20,006 nt of DNA from Pleurotus djamor (Eukaryota > Basidiomycota > Agaricomycetes > Agaricales > Pleurotaceae). Shown here one piece after another: positions 1-9,130 of the stretch. Each line of letters starts with the position of its first letter. Position 1 is the first letter of the stretch. The stretch is taken from NCBI GenBank assembly GCA_029747585.1, contig JAPEVF010000816.1, positions 1-20,006 of the forward strand, given 5' to 3'. The notes below the pieces were generated by a model. It worked only from the letters and a program-made list of their open reading frames with translations. It was not told where the DNA came from and made no database searches. The position numbers and the translations under genes are program-made.

Positions 1-1
1 C

Positions 2-388
2 TACGTCCTCGCCTTTGAGCCCTCCTTCGTCGAAATTAGGCACATAGAGACAGGCCACATGTCCCAAGTTATACAAGGAAGCAACCTCCGACTCCTTTTC
101 GCTGATACCCCACCTTCGGTTACTAACAGTCATCACTACGCTCAACAAGAATATGGTCATAATCCATACGGCCAACAACCATACCCTTATGATGCTCGCC
201 AACCTCAGTACAATGGGTACGGTGCACCCCACCAGCCTGCGTACCCACATCAATATCGACATCCTCAAGGGTTGGGGAGGGACGAAATTTTGATTGTTTC
301 TGATGATCGTGTACTTGCTTTGCGTCTTGCAGCTGGCCTGCATAGATATGTAGGAGATAACATGTCTCAAGTATCCATTCCGTGTTAG
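2..388 (+). CDS. Rho guanine nucleotide exchange factor with CNH domain, C-terminal end only
   Basis: This is the last exon of a gene that begins left of the window. The frame is open from base 2 and ends at TAG 386-388. The first residues, YVLAFEPSFVEIRHIETG, followed by a short stretch ending LLFADTPPS, match the end of the citron-homology (CNH) domain found in fungal Rho1 exchange factors of the Rom1/Rom2 type. In that family a DH-PH unit loads GTP on Rho1, which drives cell-wall glucan synthesis and cell polarity, while CNH serves as a protein-interaction module. The DH and PH parts are outside the window. After the CNH end comes a low-complexity stretch rich in Tyr, Gln, Pro and His, then a short tail with DEILIVSDD. 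The Rho GEF call rests on recalled CNH-tail conservation; another CNH protein is less likely. The gene converges on the dihydroorotate dehydrogenase gene, with 237 bp between stop codons and nothing recognisable there. Confidence 0.72.
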   Translation, partial: YVLAFEPSFVEIRHIETGHMSQVIQGSNLRLLFADTPPSVTNSHHYAQQEYGHNPYGQQPYPYDARQPQYNGYGAPHQPAYPHQYRHPQGLGRDEILIVSDDRVLALRLAAGLHRYVGDNMSQVSIPC

Positions 389-625
389 GCAGCTGCTTTG
401 TACATCCACTCTCTGCTATTATCTTATTTGCTGCGATGTATTTCGTTTTCGTACTTCTAATCGACCATGTTCAATAATGTAATTTCTTCACTTAGTTCTG
501 AATTCACGCAGCGCTGTGTGCATTTCAAAGTACATTCATCTTTAGGCGTGTGTTCCCCTCAAAGAAGTCATGCGGGGACCATTAATTTGGTGGAGAGGAT
601 ATCATATATCATAAGATACAAAGTA

Positions 626-2380
626 CTATGGTCCAAGTGGAACTTCTGCGTGACCAGCAAGCTGCTCAGCGATATCCACGCTCTCCATGCCAAACTTCTC
701 TCCCAGTTGGTCTAGGAGTTTCTTCAACTCCTCTGCCTCCGAAACAAGTTGTGTTACAGTGCCGTCAATAGGCCTTTCTTCGACTGGAGGGGGTGGGGGT
801 TTGTAACTGAGTGTAGCGACAGACTCCTCAACAACTTGCTGCCATGTTTTCCCTTCCTTGGCGAGTTCGCCCACGAGTTGATCTTTAATTCGTCTGCAGC
901 TTCCAACACCATCATAGCCAAAGCTAGTGTATACTTGGACGAGGGATGCACCAGCTTTCGCGAATTCAAGGGCATCCGCTCCCGTGGAAATACCTCCACA
1001 TCCGATGATTGGGATGGAGGCAGGAAGATTTGCACGTAGCGTCCGTAGTGCAGCTAGGGATAGCGGCTTCAGCGGGGCACCGGATAGGCCGCCTGTTTCG
1101 CCTTTGTTTGCTACGTGGCTATCACGTTAATACGAAGTCATTCAAGTACAACTAAATTCTTACTAGATGCAAGATGCGACGGACGCTTGATGGTCGTGTT
1201 GCTCACGATGACACCGTCGATGTTACTGCTCCTAATGACCTCTGCCATCTCGATAATCTGAGACTCTTCTAGATCAGGAGCAATTTTAAGTAGGATGCGC
1301 GGTTTTCTTGATATAAAGTCGGCTGGAGTTAGTTCGTCTCGGGCTTTCGTGACCCCCGTTAGAAGATCTTCCAGTAATTTCCGATTCTGGAGACCACTGG
1401 GATCGGTGAATATTAACGAATTGTTGGTTGCGTAAAAAGTATGCTTACCGAAGTCCAGGTGTATTCGGACTGCTAACATTCACGACGAGAACATCAGAGT
1501 ATGGTCCAAAGGTGCGAACACCAGATACGAAGTCGTCTATGGATTCCACCGACGAGCTTTTGTTCTTGCCAAGGTTGACTGCAAGGACAGCACCCTGCTT
1601 GAGAGATGCAGAGTGCTCGGATCCTTGACTAAAGAATGTAGGTATTCGAGCGCGGATGCGGGACAATACAGAGGCATGTCCTTGAGAAGGGAAGCCATAA
1701 CGGTTGATTAAAGCCGAATCTTCTAGTAGATGGAATACACGAGGTTTTTGATTCCCTGGCTAGAGTAAGGGAGCAATTTAGCACTGGTTCGCTGGCTTGA
1801 AGAATATATGGAGGAAATACCTGTGGCTCAGGTGTGACGCTTCCGATTTCTACCCAGCTAAAGCCAAGATTAAAGAGGCCTGAGGGTATCTAAGGTTCAC
1901 GGCGCTCATGAATACGCGGAGACCATACCATCAATAGCTTCACCGTCTTTATCGAAGCCTGCAGCCAGACCTATTGGATTAGAGATATCCCTTCCCCAGA
2001 GCTAATGTGCTATGTGAGTAATGGCAAGGTTAACACCATTACTGGAGAAAGCATACCTCCGACTTGAGAGAGTCATCGTCCGCGACGACATCTCGCGGTG
2101 CCAAGCCACTTCTGAGGACCTTCACAGCGAGTTTGTGCCCCGTTTCCGCATCGAAAAGTTGTCGCAGAACGGGAGCAAAGAAGTATCTATGAATGGCCGA
2201 GCGTGAATCCAAGTAGTAAACAGCGAATAGACCTGTCGATACGACGAAAGCCGTGGCGTATAGGCCTGTGCGGAGAGGGTTCGAGGATGTGTGACTCGAT
2301 GTCGAAGCGTGCCTGCGCGCTGTCGGATGCAGCGAGCTCCTGAGGACGCCTCGAGGGGCGGCGAAACGAAGGGATGCCAT
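626..2380 (-). CDS. Dihydroorotate dehydrogenase (quinone), mitochondrial, class 2
   Basis: This enzyme oxidises dihydroorotate to orotate in de novo pyrimidine synthesis and passes electrons through FMN to ubiquinone at the inner mitochondrial membrane. My model has six exons: 2380-2057, 2001-1929, 1879-1821, 1759-1449, 1396-1164 and 1110-626. All introns are GT-AG, 49-61 nt, and phases agree, giving 494 aa. The N-terminus is Arg/Ser-rich with many Ala and few acids (a targeting peptide), followed by a hydrophobic span near residues 39-57 ([15 protein letters not shown]). Class 2 motifs run in order: AAGFDKDG (121-128), NRYGF (171-175), the catalytic-serine segment SSPNTPGLR (248-256), KIAPDL, VSNTT, ETGGLSG, GCGGIS and [10 protein letters not shown] polar tail of about 50 residues after ESVATLSY extends past the usual barrel end. 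The start is the first in-frame ATG, in context gccATGgc. The gene is divergent from the RFC gene 130 bp away. Identity is secure; exon edges are inferred. Confidence 0.94.
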
Positions 2381-2510
2381 GGCGGAAGTAAATTGGCGCT
2401 GGCCCGGGATGCAGCGAACGTGCTTGCTCTTGTTTACTTTCGAAGCTATCGACTTTGGCCTGTGGTGAACACGCCTAGTCACAGTCGCGTGACGTCACAC
2501 CGCGTTTCTC
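2381..2510. promoter_or_regulatory. Shared divergent promoter of DHODH and RFC with a CRE palindrome
   Basis: Only 130 bp separates the two start codons of opposite strands, so both genes must share control sequence unless they use far upstream sites. The interval holds TGACGTCA at 2490-2497, a perfect ATF/CREB-type palindrome flanked by CG-rich bases and lying about 13 bp before the RFC ATG. No TATA box is seen. The element could act on either gene because it is symmetrical, but its closeness to the RFC ATG means it may instead lie in the RFC leader. Confidence 0.55.
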
Positions 2511-3950
2511 ATGGCATCCTCCTCTTCCAAAGGCAAATCGGTTTCCCAAGAAACACCATACGAGCTACCATGGTACCTCCAGGCTAGCTATTATTTTAGC
2601 GCGCAGTACTGACAGGGCTTCATCAGGGTCGAAAAGTATAGGCCAAACGTCTTGGACGATGTTGTCGGCAACGCTGAGACTATGGATCGCCTCAAGGTCA
2701 TCGCGAGGGATGGCAACTGCCCCCATATCATAATATCGGTTGGTCCAATGCTGAGCTATGCCTTGAATACTGGCTTGAATTCTTTCAGGGATTGCCGGGA
2801 ATAGGGAAGACGACTAGCATCCATTGTCTGGCCCATCAGTTACTTGGGGATGCCTACAAGGAAGGAGTTTTAGAGCTCAATGCTTCTGATGAACGGTACG
2901 TGACTCTATTCTGTATCTTTGGTCTTTCTGGCATCTTGCTCTAGTGGTATCGATGTGGTGCGAAACAAAATCAAAACATTTGCTCAGAAGAAAGTCACTC
3001 TTCCTCCTGGTCGCCACAAAATAATCATCCTCGACGAAGCTGACAGGTGGGTCTTCTGTTCCCCGCTATACTCCTCCTTCAACGTTCTTTGAAGCATGAC
3101 AGCCGGCGCACAGCAAGCCTTGCGACGTACCATGGAGATATACTCTAATACGACGCGGTTCTGTTTAGCATGTAACATGAGCAATAAAATCATAGAACCC
3201 ATCCAAAGTCGTTGCGCCATTCTCCGATACGCAAAACTCAGAGATCAAGAAATACTCAAGCGGCTTCTAGAAATCTGCGAAATGGAGAAGGTACGTCTCT
3301 TTCAAACCACCGTTGTTTGAGGATGTTCATCCTGAAGCACATCACAGGTCGAATACAACGATGACGGTCTCACTGCTCTCATATTCACATCTGAGGGTGA
3401 TATGAGACAGGCCATCAATAACCTCCAGTCCACCCACGCCGGCTTCGGCTTTGTCTCTGCAGACAACGTGTTCAAGGTCTGCGACCAGCCGCATCCAGTC
3501 CTCATTCAAGCCATGATTCGTGCATGCCTTAAAAGCGATATAGACCAAGCGATGGAAAAGCTGAATGAACTGTGGAACCAAGGGTATAGCGCAGTCGATA
3601 TCGTGGTCACTCTCTTCAGGGTGGTGAAGACATTTGACGAGTGCGCTCATTCCGCTCGGTTGCTTTCCGGTTACTTACCCTTCTATTTAGGATGCCCGAG
3701 TACACGAAACTAGAGTATATCAAAGTCCGTTGGTTCTTCGTCCCATATTGCAATGAGCTCACATTCGTCTCTCCAGGAAATTGGCTTCACCCACATGCGG
3801 ATTTTGGAAGGAGTCGGCACGATTATCCAACTGTCTGGCCTAATGGCGCGTCTGTGTAAGATGGTAAGCATGCCTCCATTACCTCGCTGGTATAACCTTC
3901 GACCTCTCACCGCCCTGCAGAATATGAACCCAGAGTTATTCAAACTGTAG
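2511..3950 (+). CDS. RFC4: Replication factor C small subunit (yeast Rfc4 / human RFC2 type)
   Basis: This is a subunit of the clamp loader, which uses ATP to open PCNA and place it on primer-template junctions during replication and repair in the nucleus. My model has nine exons: 2511-2572, 2627-2738, 2789-2895, 2945-3046, 3095-3290, 3348-3640, 3691-3724, 3777-3863 and 3921-3950. All are GT-AG with consistent phases, giving 340 aa, close to the usual size. The order is: RFC box II PWVEKYRP near residue 21, Walker [10 protein letters not shown] (59-67), Walker B IIILDEAD ending at 127, sensor 1 ACN (153-155), the SRC arginine-finger motif (166-168), then the collar domain with [14 protein letters not shown] and [25 protein letters not shown] and the collar sequence fit Rfc4/RFC2 better than Rfc2 or Rfc3. 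The tail is short and ends NPELFKL. Exon 7 is only 34 nt and exon 9 only 30 nt. Nothing suggests damage. Confidence 0.95.
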
Positions 3951-4540
3951 CACGTCACGATGTCATTATTACCTTCATTTAATGGGAATCCAGGTACATG
4001 GAACCTAGTGTTGCCCCACCAAGTCTTGATCAACGAAGGTTCGAAGGCCCCAACGCGTAGTTATTATCAGTTCCATCTCAATCTCACTCCTGGGCCTGAG
4101 CACTTGACTCTGGATACTTTCGATACCTCCCCAACTCTCTTCCTATTCCTTGGATCCAATAGGCTCAAGACACCGGTTTGAATTTTTGAAGCTAGCTCTC
4201 CTCGCATCTTCGATGAAGCTCATGAGCTTCAACGCGGACCCTGTTCCAGACCACCCAGCCCATCCATTCGTACCAACCTATCAACGGTCTTGACGTGTTG
4301 CCTCTCTTTATCTCGTCTCCCAATCTCTGCGACCGCGTTATGAGTGGAACTAGAGTAGTGTTGTAGTTCGCTCCTAGACTTCAGTCCAATCCTGACGGAT
4401 TTGGCCTACTCGGTGTCCGTCACCATGATATACTCTCCAAACTCATAGAAATGACAAATTGAGTGGTCATTGATTGGCAGGGGGTACGTCCGAGCCTGTT
4501 ATTATCAGCACATAGATATACAGTTAGATCGAGATATAAA
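3951..4540. other. Intergenic stretch between convergent RFC and RIB3 genes
   Basis: These 590 bases lie between two convergent stop codons. Short open frames exist, the longest being 73 codons at 3960-4181, but none has a recognisable domain or codes beyond chance expectation. The stretch holds one perfect 16-nt palindrome at 4215-4230. It presumably contains both 3' untranslated regions. I see no RNA gene or mobile-element protein remnant. Confidence 0.5.
4215..4230. repeat. Perfect 16-nt palindrome GAAGCTCATGAGCTTC
   Basis: The 16 bases equal their own reverse complement with no spacer, so this is more a protein-site-like dyad than a stable hairpin. It lies in the gap between the convergent RFC and RIB3 genes. 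It could be chance, and no role is known to me. Confidence 0.6.
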
Positions 4541-5476
4541 TTACAGATTTGACGAGTACTTGGGACCCTCGAGTTGCTTCCTGCGCTCTATCAACATTTG
4601 AACACTGATCATTTTAACGCCCCATCGGTCAGCGAACGCTCGGCAATCGTCCCGTCTTGCCATGCTCCCTTGCGCATCATCATTGACCATCTCGCAAAGT
4701 ACACCAACAGGAGGGAGACCCGTGAGCCGACAAAGATCCACCGATGATTCCGTGTGTCCCGGCCGTGTAAGAACCCCTCCATCACGAGCGCGAAGTGGTA
4801 CGATATGGCCAGGTCGAGAGAACTCGGATGATTGTGAGTTCGGTGATGCCAGTGCACGCGCCGTTAAACTGCGATCATGGGCCGAGATACCAGTGGTTGT
4901 TCCTAAATGCATCAAGGACGCGAATGGTACGGAGCGTTAGCGATTAAACGAGGAAGATGCCACGTCGAGTCCGCGGAAATGCTGCAATGCAGGGAAGCCG
5001 ATCGTGGGGGGCTAGAAACTCACCATGCTTGTAATCGACCGTTACGGTGTACGCCGTTTTGTGTGGATCCTGGTTCTCGGTGACCATCATGGGTATGTCG
5101 AGCTCCTGCAGACGATCCCCTGTCAAGGCGACGCAGATAAATCCACTAGAATTGCCCATGTAAGTCAGCCAGCAAACACTCGGAACTTATTGCTTTCCGC
5201 TGACCTCGTATGCTTGATCATCCAAGCCATTTTCTCCGTGGTGCAGTGAGATGCAGCTATGATGAGATCCCCCTCATTCTCCCTGTCCTCGTCGTCCATT
5301 ACGACAAGGAACTCGCCATCTTGAAATGCGGCCAATGCTTCATCCATTGAGTCAAAGGAGAACTCTTTCCTCTTGGGAGCGTCAGAGACTTGACGAGGGG
5401 TCCATGGTGGTATGGGCGAGGGAGAAGCTTTGGGTGTCGGGGGAGGCGTAACGAAGGCCTGAACTGAAGCGGACAT
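4541..5476 (-). CDS. RIB3: 3,4-dihydroxy-2-butanone 4-phosphate synthase (riboflavin synthesis)
   Basis: This enzyme converts ribulose 5-phosphate into 3,4-dihydroxy-2-butanone 4-phosphate and formate, supplying the four-carbon unit of the riboflavin xylene ring; it needs Mg2+. My model has three exons: 5476-5205, 5145-5024 and 4902-4541, with introns of 59 and 121 nt and consistent phases, giving 251 aa. A Pro/Ser-rich leader of about 38 residues precedes the catalytic domain. Family motifs include the acidic metal and substrate loop [10 protein letters not shown] (61-70), [23 protein letters not shown] (133-142), GHTESSVDL (180-188) and [10 protein letters not shown]. This is a single-domain enzyme without the fused GTP cyclohydrolase II of many bacteria. 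The start is the only in-frame ATG before the conserved domain, and a TATAAAT box lies about 60 bp upstream. The gene is divergent from the first GH16 gene. The second intron is long for this window, so its edges are the least certain part. Confidence 0.93.
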
Positions 5477-5750
5477 GACGGAAGGAGTGAGAGAGTGAGA
5501 GGAGGAGATTACAGTGTTGCTCCCATGCAAGCGGATTTATATGCAGACTGGTACTCAATCAGCAGCTCGGCGTAAAGTCTGGGCTGACAAACTCCGAGGC
5601 CGGTCGACACCAACGACAAGTGCGGCTTCCAAAATACCCGAACGGTCACATGATCAAAGTCTCAAAAGGGATTGGCCCCTGTCGCCGGACACCTTACTTC
5701 CTTCTACGACATCCTAGTGCACTGGCCTGCGTCTACTATACCCTTTCATC
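5477..5750. promoter_or_regulatory. Divergent promoter between RIB3 and GH16 copy 1
   Basis: This 274 bp gap separates two start codons pointing away from each other. On the minus strand a TATAAAT element is seen at 5541-5535. On the plus side no clear TATA box was found; the last 70 bases before the GH16 ATG are pyrimidine-rich in patches. Confidence 0.45.
5535..5541 (-). promoter_or_regulatory. Probable TATA box of RIB3
   Basis: Read on the minus strand, the sequence gcaTATAAATcc lies about 60 bp before the RIB3 ATG at 5476. This is a reasonable distance for a fungal TATA box and supports that ATG over any upstream initiation. Confidence 0.5.
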
Positions 5751-6729
5751 ATGCTACGCCCTTCATTCGTTCTCTCGCTTATGCTGTCTATGGCGGCTTC
5801 TACTCTTGCTGCTCCAGGGAAACGCCTTCTGGGCACTCCGAGTCCCGAATGTCGACCGTTCCATACGTCCTTCCCTGCATCTGACGTTTCTCAAGGCGGC
5901 ACCACACCATTTACTGTCATATCAGATCGCAGCTCCTACTCTACGACGAAGAATGGCTTGGATATGTACTTGCGCAAACCGGCGGGCCCGGTCACTACTC
6001 ACGATGGCGAAAATGACAAACTTGGTCTCGGTTGTACCGTTAATTCTACGTTCATCTTACAGTGCGTTTTGCTTGATTTCCTTTGCAAGAACTTGACTCA
6101 CTCGAAATGCAGCTACGGAAAAGTGACTTTTGACCTGACCGCGCCTGGAGATCCTGGATATGGCGGGTTGGTGTCTGCCTTCATACTCGTCGGTTAGTAG
6201 CTTGTGTCGATGAGATAAATCTTTACTCATGCTCTTGGACTCAGGTGACGACAGCCGTGATGAAATTGATATCGAGCTCCTTGGCGGTGATCCCACTCAT
6301 ATGCAGTCCAACGTTTACGCACCTCAACCACAAGATAAAGAACCCGTTTATGGCGCGCAAAGCTCTAAGGACACCATGCCTCAAGGTTCTAGGATCAGCA
6401 CTCGACATAGCTATACAATTGAATGGAGCTCCGAGCGAATCAAATGGAGTATAGATGGAAAAGAAATCCGCACTCTCCATGCTAGTAAGCCAACATCAAC
6501 ACGCTCGATTCATTGCGCTATTAAACTGACCTTACTTTACTCCTTAGGCTCGGCGTTTGTCAATGGCATCAAGCGATATCCGTCTCATCCCATGCGCCTG
6601 CAGCTCGGTATATGGGACGCTAGTAGTCCGAAGGGTACTTCTGAATGGGCTCGTGGCCCTATGGCATGGTCGCGCCTGCCCGACAGCTTGACTGTCACCG
6701 TCCATAGTATCACTGTCGAGTGCCCTTGA
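5751..6729 (+). CDS. Secreted glycoside hydrolase family 16, Crh-like (tandem copy 1)
   Basis: This is a beta-glucan-active or glucan-chitin cross-linking enzyme of the GH16 clan, probably acting in the cell wall outside the membrane. Four exons, 5751-6061, 6113-6192, 6245-6484 and 6548-6729, with in-phase GT-AG introns give 270 aa. Residues 1-20 (MLRPSFVLSLMLSMAASTLA) form a signal peptide. The GH16 catalytic signature is intact as DEIDIE (136-141), with Glu137 as nucleophile, Asp139 and Glu141 as acid/base, followed by LLGGDPTHMQSN. WSSERIKWSIDGKEIRTL and PMRLQLGIWD are typical of the Crh-type branch, as I recall it. No C-terminal GPI signal or chitin-binding module is seen, so it is probably soluble. 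The next gene is a diverged duplicate with the same intron positions. Substrate cannot be fixed from sequence: a plain endoglucanase and a transglycosylase are both possible. Confidence 0.88.
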
Positions 6730-7039
6730 TGTATTATGCATTATGTTTCAAGCAAGACATATAGTTCACCCTTGTCCTTTCTTGAGCTCTTTCTTGGTCG
6801 AAGCTAAGCCGCTTGACCGGCCTCCTATGTCACGAGGGTCATATCGCGTCGCTTAGGTATTTGTGCTTGTTTTGTTTTTAGTAGCTCTTTACTTAAAAAC
6901 CAATGGCTCGCCTCCCTCTCAGCATTTCACATTTTTCCTTCCGTTTCTCTCCATCTCATACATCCCCCTCTCAACGTCTTTTCAGACAACAGTCACTCAT
7001 TTCTAACCGTCACTCATTTTAACCAACGACAACTTCAGC
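6730..7039. promoter_or_regulatory. Promoter region of GH16 copy 2, pyrimidine-rich
   Basis: This 310 bp gap lies between the two tandem GH16 genes. From about 6910 to 7000 the plus strand is strongly C/T-rich, as in the core promoters of many well expressed fungal genes. It ends in a near-perfect tandem repeat just before the ATG. No TATA box with a good match was found. Copy 2 is therefore likely transcribed from its own promoter. Confidence 0.45.
6992..7024. repeat. Short tandem repeat, two copies of about 17 nt, before GH16 copy 2 ATG
   Basis: The unit GTCACTCATTTCTAACC occurs at 6992-7008 and again, one base shorter (GTCACTCATTTTAACC), at 7009-7024. The second copy ends 15 bases before the ATG at 7040, so the repeat is probably in the 5' untranslated leader or around the transcription start. 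Confidence 0.7.
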
Positions 7040-8068
7040 ATGTTCGCGAACAGACTCACCGCTTTCGTCGTCGCAGCGTTCTGTGCTCTCCCACTTTCCG
7101 CCTACGCATCTCCTCACCATGCTAGAAATGCTGGGTGTCAACCTATGCGAACAACTTTCAGCAGCGCGTCGGATATCTCGGAAGGAGGCAATACTCCCTT
7201 CATCATGAAAACCGACTCCGACTCTTATGCATTGACGTCGGAGGGCCTCGAGCTCTATCTTCGCAAGCCCGACGGACCAGTCACTGCGACCAAGGGTGTC
7301 AATGACAAGCTTGGCTTGAACTCGGCAGTCAACTCGACGTTTGAACTCAGGTATTCTTCTTTCTCATGCATTTACATGATCCTCTACTGACCGTACTCGT
7401 CTCTGTTACCCTACCAGCTACGGAAAAGTCTCTTACGAAGTCTCCGCGCCGGTGGGTCGCGGACGCGGTGGAATTATTACGGCTATCATTCTCATGGGTG
7501 AGTGTCCCTCTTCGTTCGTCAAACACCGAGGTTGACCACCGCCCCTGTCTATCTCGCAGGGGATAGCCATGATGAAATCGACATCGAGCTCCTCAGCGGT
7601 GACCCCTCCCACTGGCAGACCAACGCCTTCGCCCCCGCTGAGAGCGACACGCAACCACTTTACGGTGTCCAGAGTTCCATCGAGGAGGTTCCCAGGTGCA
7701 AAAACTACTGGGAGACCCCTTCCATTGGCGAACGCCACATCTACACCATCGACTGGAATGCCGAGCGTATCGTCTGGGGCATTGATGGCAAGGACGTACG
7801 AACCTTGACTGCCAGTGAGTCGCAAATCTAGCATCTAGCATCTGTCCGGGTATGCACTAATATCCTTCTTCTACCTCCAGAGGATGCGGTCATCGACGGT
7901 ATCAGCCGGTACCCCGTCAAGCCCATGCGCGTTCAGATGGGTGTTTGGGATGGCAGTAGCCCAGAAGGTACCTCGGAATGGGCTCTTGGACCTGTCAACT
8001 GGCGTCAGCAGCCCGAGAGACTCACCGCCACCATCCACAGCGTCACTATTGAGTGCCCTTCGAACTAG
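7040..8068 (+). CDS. Secreted glycoside hydrolase family 16, Crh-like (tandem copy 2)
   Basis: This is a paralogue of the gene just upstream, with the same likely role in cell-wall glucan processing. Four exons, 7040-7350, 7418-7497, 7560-7814 and 7881-8068, give 277 aa. Exons 1 and 2 have exactly the same lengths as in copy 1 (311 and 80 nt) and all intron phases match. The signal peptide is MFANRLTAFVVAAFCALPLSAYA. The catalytic signature DEIDIE is at 135-140, followed by LLSGDPSHWQTN, WNAERIVWGIDGKDVRTL and PMRVQMGVWDG. Exon 3 is a net five residues longer, from an insertion carrying CKNYWETPSI between the active site and the WxxERIxWxIDG block. The C-terminus is ECPSN against ECP in copy 1. 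No GPI signal is seen. The proteins are clearly homologous but diverged along their whole length, so the duplication is not recent. Confidence 0.9.
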
Positions 8069-9130
8069 AAGAGGTCGCCATCTTCCATGGACTTTATAGT
8101 TCTCCATCGCTCTAATATTTGTACATCCATCCCGCATATTTCGTTATTAGTATAGTCTACATAGTTTTTGTCGCTCCTTCAGTGTCATGAATATGATGCC
8201 AACACGCGCAGATAGACTGGGTACCAGCTCGAAATTCGAAGTAATAAGTAAGACGTTCAGGCTGTTGCGGTCTTCCTTGAATAGGCCCTTGACATGGAAA
8301 CAACATGGAAAACTTGCGAATTAACGCCAGCTGCGGGGACGGTGGACTCTTTAGGCGCTGTCACAAGGTCCTTCTAAACTATGATGCTTCCCGGAGAACT
8401 AGAACGAATCATCGTCGAATACGCCGTCTGGCGTTGTATGCTGCAGTGGTCCAAACGAACAAATTCTTGGTCAAGTCGCTTTTCCCACGGTCAGCCGTTT
8501 ATTTGAGCTCGCGAAGTGTCTCTTCTCACCTCTCCCCCACGTCCCTCCCATCTTCATCAGCCCTCCTTTTAGACGCCAAACCCCCAGACCAGCTAGTCTC
8601 GATTCTAGATGTGCTTAGAGTGGGATCTGTTCTCCCTGGTCTCCCTCTTATGACTCTCAACGAAGCTAACCGTCGCCTTGGGATCGATGGATAATTCAGT
8701 ATACTATCTGCCCGAGATACTGGAAAAACTGTTCCCTCTTTTGAGATGAAGACTAGAGGCGTGTAAGACGCGAGGAGAGTCATGGCACGCATTCTAGGGA
8801 CAAGGAACCATCACTGGCATGAAAGATTGGCCAAAACGTTCGCACTACGTTCCTTTGTGCGTAGTGGGTGTTGGCTGATCCATGAGTTGACTGCGAGCAG
8901 GATTGCTGTTGAAGTCAGTAGGCTATGCAAGCCCTGAGTTCATGATTGGGTTCTTTCTAATTCTATGAACACGGTACCCGCCTGTTGCACGAGGCTAGAA
9001 AACAATACGCCCGAATTGCTCAGCTCCACAGCGTGTTATCCTTACCAGCGCCAATCGTCAGTTTATGAGCCTACCATCGCAGAGAAACTGGAAATACAGC
9101 CCCATATTTCCCCCGCATCCTTAGTGGACG
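8069..9130. other. About 1 kb without a supported gene
   Basis: This lies between GH16 copy 2 and the CorA-like gene. Two short stretches look slightly protein-like: an ATG-led frame at 8380-8494 reading MMLPGELERIIVEYAVW, reminiscent of an F-box start, and a frame ending at 8694 with LPLMTLNEANRRLGIDG. They are in different frames, and I could not join them by good splice sites, so they may be a decayed gene or chance. A 13-nt direct repeat, ACTGGAAATACAG, occurs at 9087-9099 and 9146-9158, the second inside exon 1 of the CorA-like model. Confidence 0.4.

Noticed and set aside
3342..4033. Long antisense frames opposite the RFC exons
   Set aside because: They are shadows of strongly conserved RFC coding sequence on the plus strand and carry no domain.
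3960..4181. 73-codon plus-strand frame after RFC
   Set aside because: Starts nine bases after the RFC stop, in the expected 3' untranslated region, with no recognisable content.
8305..8694. 130-codon frame and an overlapping F-box-like start (MMLPGELERIIVEYAVW)
   Set aside because: The two are in different frames, cannot be joined by good splice sites, and the F-box resemblance rests on about 15 residues.
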